Assembly: GCA_003645555.1 (NCBI GenBank)
Contig: QNFN01000056.1
Location: forward strand, 1 to 8,730
DNA: 8,730 bases
Direction: 5' to 3'
From: Gammaproteobacteria bacterium
GTDB taxonomy: Bacteria > Pseudomonadota > Gammaproteobacteria > QNFN01
The notes under the pieces are model-generated. The model made no database searches. It had not been told where the DNA came from and worked only from the letters and a program-made list of their open reading frames with translations. Both the position numbers and the translations under genes were made by a program. This document shows, piece after piece, positions 6,366-8,730 of this stretch; positions within the stretch are counted from its first letter, which is position 1; each line of letters starts with the position of its first letter.

Positions 6366-6851
6366 ATGGACATCGAGATCCGTCTGGCCGACTACCGTGA
6401 TCCCGGTGACGCGGCCGCGCTGGTGGCCCTGCTCGACGGTTATGCGCGCGATCCGCTCGGTGGTGGCACCCCACTGCCGACGGAAGTGCGCGCGACCCTG
6501 CCCGAGCGGCTCGCCGCGTTCCCGACCGCGCTCAGCCTGCTCGCTTTTGCCGACGGTGAACCCGCCGGCCTGGCCAATGCGATACTCGGTTTCTCGACCT
6601 TCGCCGCGCGTCCGCTGCTGAACCTGCATGACCTGGTGGTTGCCGTGGACTACCGTGGTCACGGCATCGGCCGGCGCCTGCTCGAGAGGCTCGAAAGCGT
6701 GGCTCGCGAGCGGGCGTGCTGCAAGCTGACCCTCGAGGTGCTTGCCGGTAACGAGGCCGCACAGGCGCTCTATCGGCGTGTCGGGTATACACCGTATGCA
6801 CTCGATCCCGACCATGGGGCGGCACACTTCTGGCACAAACCGTTGTCCTGA
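6366..6851 (+). CDS. GNAT family N-acetyltransferase
   Basis: A 161-aa acetyl-CoA-dependent acyltransferase. The acetyl-CoA-binding motif A is clear: LVVAVDYRGHGIGRRLLERLE at about 90-110, with the R-G-H-G-I-G pyrophosphate loop at 97-102. It is followed by motif B, KLTLEVLAGNEAAQALYRRVGY at about 120-141, containing the conserved Asn and Tyr. The C-terminal HFWHKPL is the usual closing strand. The substrate is not predictable. GTG 6363 is also possible as start; ATG 6366 is preferred, with GGGA at the right distance. It lies 18 nt after the asparaginase-like gene and 19 nt before the next GNAT, so these are probably co-transcribed. Confidence 0.88.
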   Translation: MDIEIRLADYRDPGDAAALVALLDGYARDPLGGGTPLPTEVRATLPERLAAFPTALSLLAFADGEPAGLANAILGFSTFAARPLLNLHDLVVAVDYRGHGIGRRLLERLESVARERACCKLTLEVLAGNEAAQALYRRVGYTPYALDPDHGAAHFWHKPLS

Positions 6852-6870
6852 GCCTCGGAGACCGAACACG

Positions 6871-7344
6871 ATGATCACGAACCCGCCTCGCATCGAAGCC
6901 GCAACCGGTGCCGACTGGCCCGACATCGTTACCTTTCTCGCCGGCACCGGGCTGCCGATCGACGACCTCGGCCAAGGAGCGCCGATGGAGTTCCTGGTTG
7001 TCCGCAACACCTCTGGCCACATTGTCGGTTCCATCGGCATCGAGGGCATTGGGGTCGAGCGGTTGATCCGTTCACTGGCCGTCGCTCCGGCCTTGCGTGG
7101 TCACGGCCTCGGCTCGACGCTGCTCGCGGCCGCCGAGGCGCAAGCTCGTGATGAAGGTGTGGTACGCCTGTTCCTGCTGACGCTGACCCCGGCCTTTTTC
7201 GACCATCGCGGTTACGACCCGGTCGCACGTGACGCCGTGCCGGCGGCGGTCGCGGCCAGCGCCGAGTTCATACACCTCTGCCCGGGCGATGCGGCCTGCC
7301 TGACACGCCTGCTCGAGCCGTCATTTTCGGTGATCGACGAATGA
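6871..7344 (+). CDS. ArsN2-like GNAT acetyltransferase
   Basis: A 157-aa GNAT protein. Motif A is RSLAVAPALRGHGLGSTLL at about 67-85 with the RGHGLG loop at 76-81. The segment LFLLTLTPAFFDHRGYDPVARDAVPAAV and the ending AEFIHLCPGDAACLTR closely follow the pattern I associate with the arsenic-resistance-linked ArsN2 family (LLT-T, FF-GY, P-R, P-A, CP--A). ArsN relatives N-acetylate arsenic-containing amino-acid analogues such as phosphinothricin-like compounds. No arsR, arsC, arsB or arsM is in this window, so an arsenic role is only an inference. The open frame extends upstream to 6742 inside the previous gene, but ATG 6871 has CGGAG 10 nt upstream and gives the usual length. Cys137 and Cys143 are notable. 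Confidence 0.82.
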   Translation: MITNPPRIEAATGADWPDIVTFLAGTGLPIDDLGQGAPMEFLVVRNTSGHIVGSIGIEGIGVERLIRSLAVAPALRGHGLGSTLLAAAEAQARDEGVVRLFLLTLTPAFFDHRGYDPVARDAVPAAVAASAEFIHLCPGDAACLTRLLEPSFSVIDE

Positions 7345-7477
7345 TTCCGCGCGCCAGGGCCACCGAAGGTCGGCCGGCTACGGCATGGTGCGAGTACGGT
7401 GTTGGCTGCAGTGCCGTTCCCGAAGCGACCATCGCATCGGCACTGACTCCGGTGATGGACGTGGCCGGGGGGTGTGC
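7345..7477. other. 133-bp gap between the ArsN2-like and frameshifted GNAT genes
   Basis: This is the first real gap in the plus-strand run. I see no gene, clear promoter or terminator in it. A G-rich stretch (GGGGGG near 7468-7472) just before the next ATG may serve as a ribosome binding site. Confidence 0.4.
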
Positions 7478-7991
7478 ATGAGCGAGACGTTGAAACGGCA
7501 CGCCGCCGTGCACGATGACCTGCCGGCGCTGGTCTCGATCTATAACGAGGCAATCGCCAGCCGGGTTGCGACCAACCATCTTGAGCCCTTCACCGTCACC
7601 GAACGTGAGGCGTGGTTCGCCGGCTATCAACCGCCGGCCACGCCGCTATTCGTCACCGAATTGGAGGGACAGGTTGTCCGGCTACGTAACTTTGTCGACC
7701 TACCGCGGCGGTCGCGGCGCTTTCGCTGGCTGCCGCGAGATCAGCTACTACGTTGCGGGTGCCTTCCGCCGTCGCGGCGTCGCCAGCGCTCTGCTCGAGC
7801 ATGCCGTCGATGCTTGCGCCGAGCTCGGGGTCGACCTCCTGCTGACGTTCGCGCTCGCCCACAATGACGCCAGCGTAGCTTTCCTTGAGCGGCACGGCTT
7901 CGACTGCCGGGGGCGGTCGCCCGGGGTGGCGGTCATCAATGGCCAGTGTTTTGATCACGTCATCCATGGGCGGCATTTGAGGAGCCTCTGA
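7478..7991 (+). pseudogene. Frameshifted phosphinothricin-acetyltransferase-like GNAT
   Basis: Two overlapping frames together give one GNAT protein. The first frame (from ATG 7478) gives an N-terminus beginning MSETLKRHAAVHDDLPALVS and running to FVTELEGQVV at 67. The second, from about 7679 to the TGA at 7989-7991, begins GYVTLSTYRGGRGAF and contains YYVAGAFRRRGVASALLEHA (acetyl-CoA motif A) and AHNDASVAFLERHGF (motif B). It then reads SPGVAVINGQCFDHVIHGR, the hallmark of phosphinothricin/MnaT-type acetyltransferases. Removing one C from the CC at 7678-7679 (GTTGTCCGGC to GTTGTCGGC) restores an uninterrupted 170-aa protein reading EGQVVGYVTL. As written, the first frame continues as unrelated sequence to 7867. 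Either the gene is recently inactivated or the base is a sequencing error; every other motif looks intact. The last two residues and the stop come from the inserted repeat at 7981. Confidence 0.85.
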
Positions 7992-8143
7992 TTAAGTCAT
8001 GAACTCGCACCTTGCGCACAGAATACCCAGCTTTTTCGTTGCCAAGCTTCGCAATAGCTCGCTATTACGTGCGCTTTGCGCCTCAAATCTGAACATTCTG
8101 AAGCACAATCTACTTCGTTCAGACTTAATCAGAGGCTCCTTGA
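7977..8143. repeat. 4-bp TTGA target-site duplication flanking the MITE-like element
   Basis: TTGA at 7977-7980 and TTGA at 8140-8143 directly abut the two ends of the inverted-repeat element. Removing the element with one copy joins the third GNAT gene cleanly to the leader of the next gene. That is what a transposition footprint would look like. Confidence 0.75.
7981..8139. mobile_element. 159-bp MITE-like element with 18-bp terminal inverted repeats
   Basis: The ends GGAGCCTCTGATTAAGTC (7981-7998) and its exact complement (8122-8139) form perfect 18-bp terminal inverted repeats. The match resumes as TGAAC (8000-8004) against GTTCA (8117-8121). Inside are nested complementary pairs: GCGCAC at 8014-8019 with GTGCGC at 8069-8074, CAGAAT at 8019-8024 with ATTCTG at 8095-8100, and a central hairpin AATAGC-TC-GCTATT at 8053-8066. 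A 4-bp TTGA duplication flanks it. It is too short for a transposase and AT-richer than its surroundings, so it would need to be mobilised in trans by an insertion sequence with matching ends. A 4-bp duplication and ends starting GG are compatible with an IS5-group element, but that is inference. Confidence 0.8.
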
Positions 8144-8176
8144 GGTGATCGTCGGTCATCACTGCGGCGAGTTCTG

Positions 8177-8527
8177 ATGGGTAACCTGCTGGCAGCCATA
8201 CTTTTCGGTACCGCCACGATTTGCGCCGGACTGTTCGGTAGTTGGCTGCTCTTCTTTGCACTGTTTTCACGCCTGGCCCTCGTGCCGCCGGTCGGCATGT
8301 ACTACCTGGCGTGGCCGATGGTCTTCCCGCTGTTCGCCGCCCTCCCGGTCGCCACGCTGCTGGCTTTGCTGCTGGCCCGTGCCGGCCCACCCTACACACA
8401 GGCCCTGCGCCGCCCCGCCTTCACCTGGGGCGTGCTGCTGCCGGTCGGGGCCATCGCGTTTGTCATCATGCTGCTGACCTGCCCACTGGAGACCGGCGGC
8501 ACACTGCTCGACCGGTTGCTAGCCTGA
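8177..8527 (+). CDS. Small membrane protein of unknown function
   Basis: I do not recognise this 116-aa protein. Three hydrophobic helices are visible at about 5-32, 46-68 and 83-102. Between them are short loops with VPPVGMYYLAWP at 36-47 and ARAGPPYTQALRRP at 67-80. Positive charge in the second loop (Arg68, Arg78, Arg79) suggests that this loop is cytoplasmic. Cys16 and Cys102 lie within or next to helices. Codon use resembles the neighbouring genes, which supports real coding. The ribosome binding site is weak (GGCGAG about 6 nt before the ATG). Before the repeat inserted at 7981, this gene would have started about 40 nt after the third GNAT gene, so it once probably belonged to the same transcript. 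Confidence 0.6.
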   Translation: MGNLLAAILFGTATICAGLFGSWLLFFALFSRLALVPPVGMYYLAWPMVFPLFAALPVATLLALLLARAGPPYTQALRRPAFTWGVLLPVGAIAFVIMLLTCPLETGGTLLDRLLA

Positions 8528-8572
8528 ATATGGCACCAGCCGGCGCCGGCATCCGTGATGCTGGCGCCATAT
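8528..8572. terminator. Long stem-loop immediately after the membrane protein gene
   Basis: ATATGGCACCAGC (8528-8540) pairs with GCTGGCGCCATAT (8560-8572) with a single A/C mismatch, giving a 13-bp stem. The loop overlaps a second perfect palindrome, GCCGGCGCCGGC at 8539-8550. The structure starts directly at the stop codon of the preceding gene. No T-run follows, so it is either an atypical transcript end or a 3'-stabilising hairpin. Confidence 0.5.
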
Positions 8573-8588
8573 CCGGGTTCGTGGGCCA

Positions 8589-8730
8589 TGCGTGAAGTTC
8601 GGGAACGAAGGAGCACAGCCAAAATGTGTAGATCAAGGCGGAAAAATGCAGGAATAGTGAGCCTATTCCAAGCTTTGCCAACGCAGAGCTACGCTTTTTG
8701 GCGAAGCGAACAGTAACTGAACTTTGCGCA
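8589..8730. mobile_element. Second non-coding repeat element, related in core to the 7981-8139 element
   Basis: This AT-richer block begins TGCGTGAAGTTC (8589-8600) and ends GAACTTTGCGCA (8719-8730), which are inverted repeats at 10 of 12 positions. At its centre is a perfect hairpin, GGAATAG-TGAGC-CTATTCC (8651-8669), directly followed by AAGCTTTGCCAACG. The complement of the other element reads AATAGCGAGCTATT, then AAGCTTGGCAACG, in the same order. It carries no gene. Whether 8730 is its true end cannot be judged, because the window stops there. Confidence 0.6.

Noticed and set aside
6000..7049. A 349-codon open frame on the minus strand
   Set aside because: It lies opposite three well-supported plus-strand genes, has His/Gln/Arg-rich composition without domain motifs, and is the usual by-product of GC-rich codon use.
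7992..8399. Minus-strand 135-codon frame running through the MITE-like element
   Set aside because: It spans the element, its flank and the antisense of the membrane protein gene; its tail is only the translated repeat.
8466..8681. Minus-strand 71-codon frame starting MAKLGIGSLFLHFSALIY
   Set aside because: Its N-terminal half is the translated second repeat element. Such frames recur wherever the repeat occurs and do not indicate a real protein.
1..8730. CRISPR array, tRNA, rRNA, toxin-antitoxin or known defence system
   Set aside because: No regularly spaced repeats, no cloverleaf or rRNA-like stretch, and no gene with matching motifs was seen on either strand.

Overview
This is a GC-rich (roughly 60-65 %) window with the gene set of a respiring gammaproteobacterium. 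The left half runs on the minus strand in the order cytochrome c5-type, cytochrome c4, dsbA, endonuclease/exonuclease/phosphatase (EEP) protein, GGDEF diguanylate cyclase, and it diverges from the ribosome-assembly GTPase engB. From memory this matches the conserved Pseudomonas block around PA5487-PA5492. The flanking repeats and genes point to a different, less studied gammaproteobacterium; the genus cannot be fixed from the sequence alone.

Layout. Positions 1-123 hold no gene, only a perfect hairpin downstream of the cyclase. Positions 124-4118 (minus strand) hold five genes: a cytosolic coiled-coil diguanylate cyclase, an EEP hydrolase translationally coupled to dsbA, dsbA itself, a GC-rich terminator, and two periplasmic c-type cytochromes. 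Positions 4119-4353 are the divergent promoter region, with a good sigma70-type promoter facing the cytochromes. Positions 4354-7344 (plus strand) are a tight run: engB, a six-helix DUF2238 membrane protein overlapping it by 4 nt, a small DUF3012 lipoprotein, a short single-domain asparaginase-like protein, and two GNAT acetyltransferases (one general, one ArsN2-like). A third, phosphinothricin-acetyltransferase-like GNAT at 7478-7991 is broken by one extra C. A small membrane protein of unknown function follows at 8177-8527.

Mobile DNA. Between the third GNAT and the small membrane protein lies a 159-bp MITE-like element (7981-8139). It has 18-bp perfect terminal inverted repeats and a clean 4-bp TTGA target duplication. 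A second element (about 8589-8730, at the window edge) has no matching termini but shares a recognisable core with the first, so both look like members of one dispersed non-coding repeat superfamily.

How the genes fit together. The minus-strand genes serve periplasmic electron transfer and disulfide formation, followed by c-di-GMP signalling. The plus-strand genes start with a housekeeping GTPase and continue into an accessory set of small enzymes whose joint role is unknown. I see no CRISPR array, tRNA, rRNA, prophage or recognisable defence system. The most novel material is the pair of related repeats and the asparaginase-like/triple-GNAT cluster.
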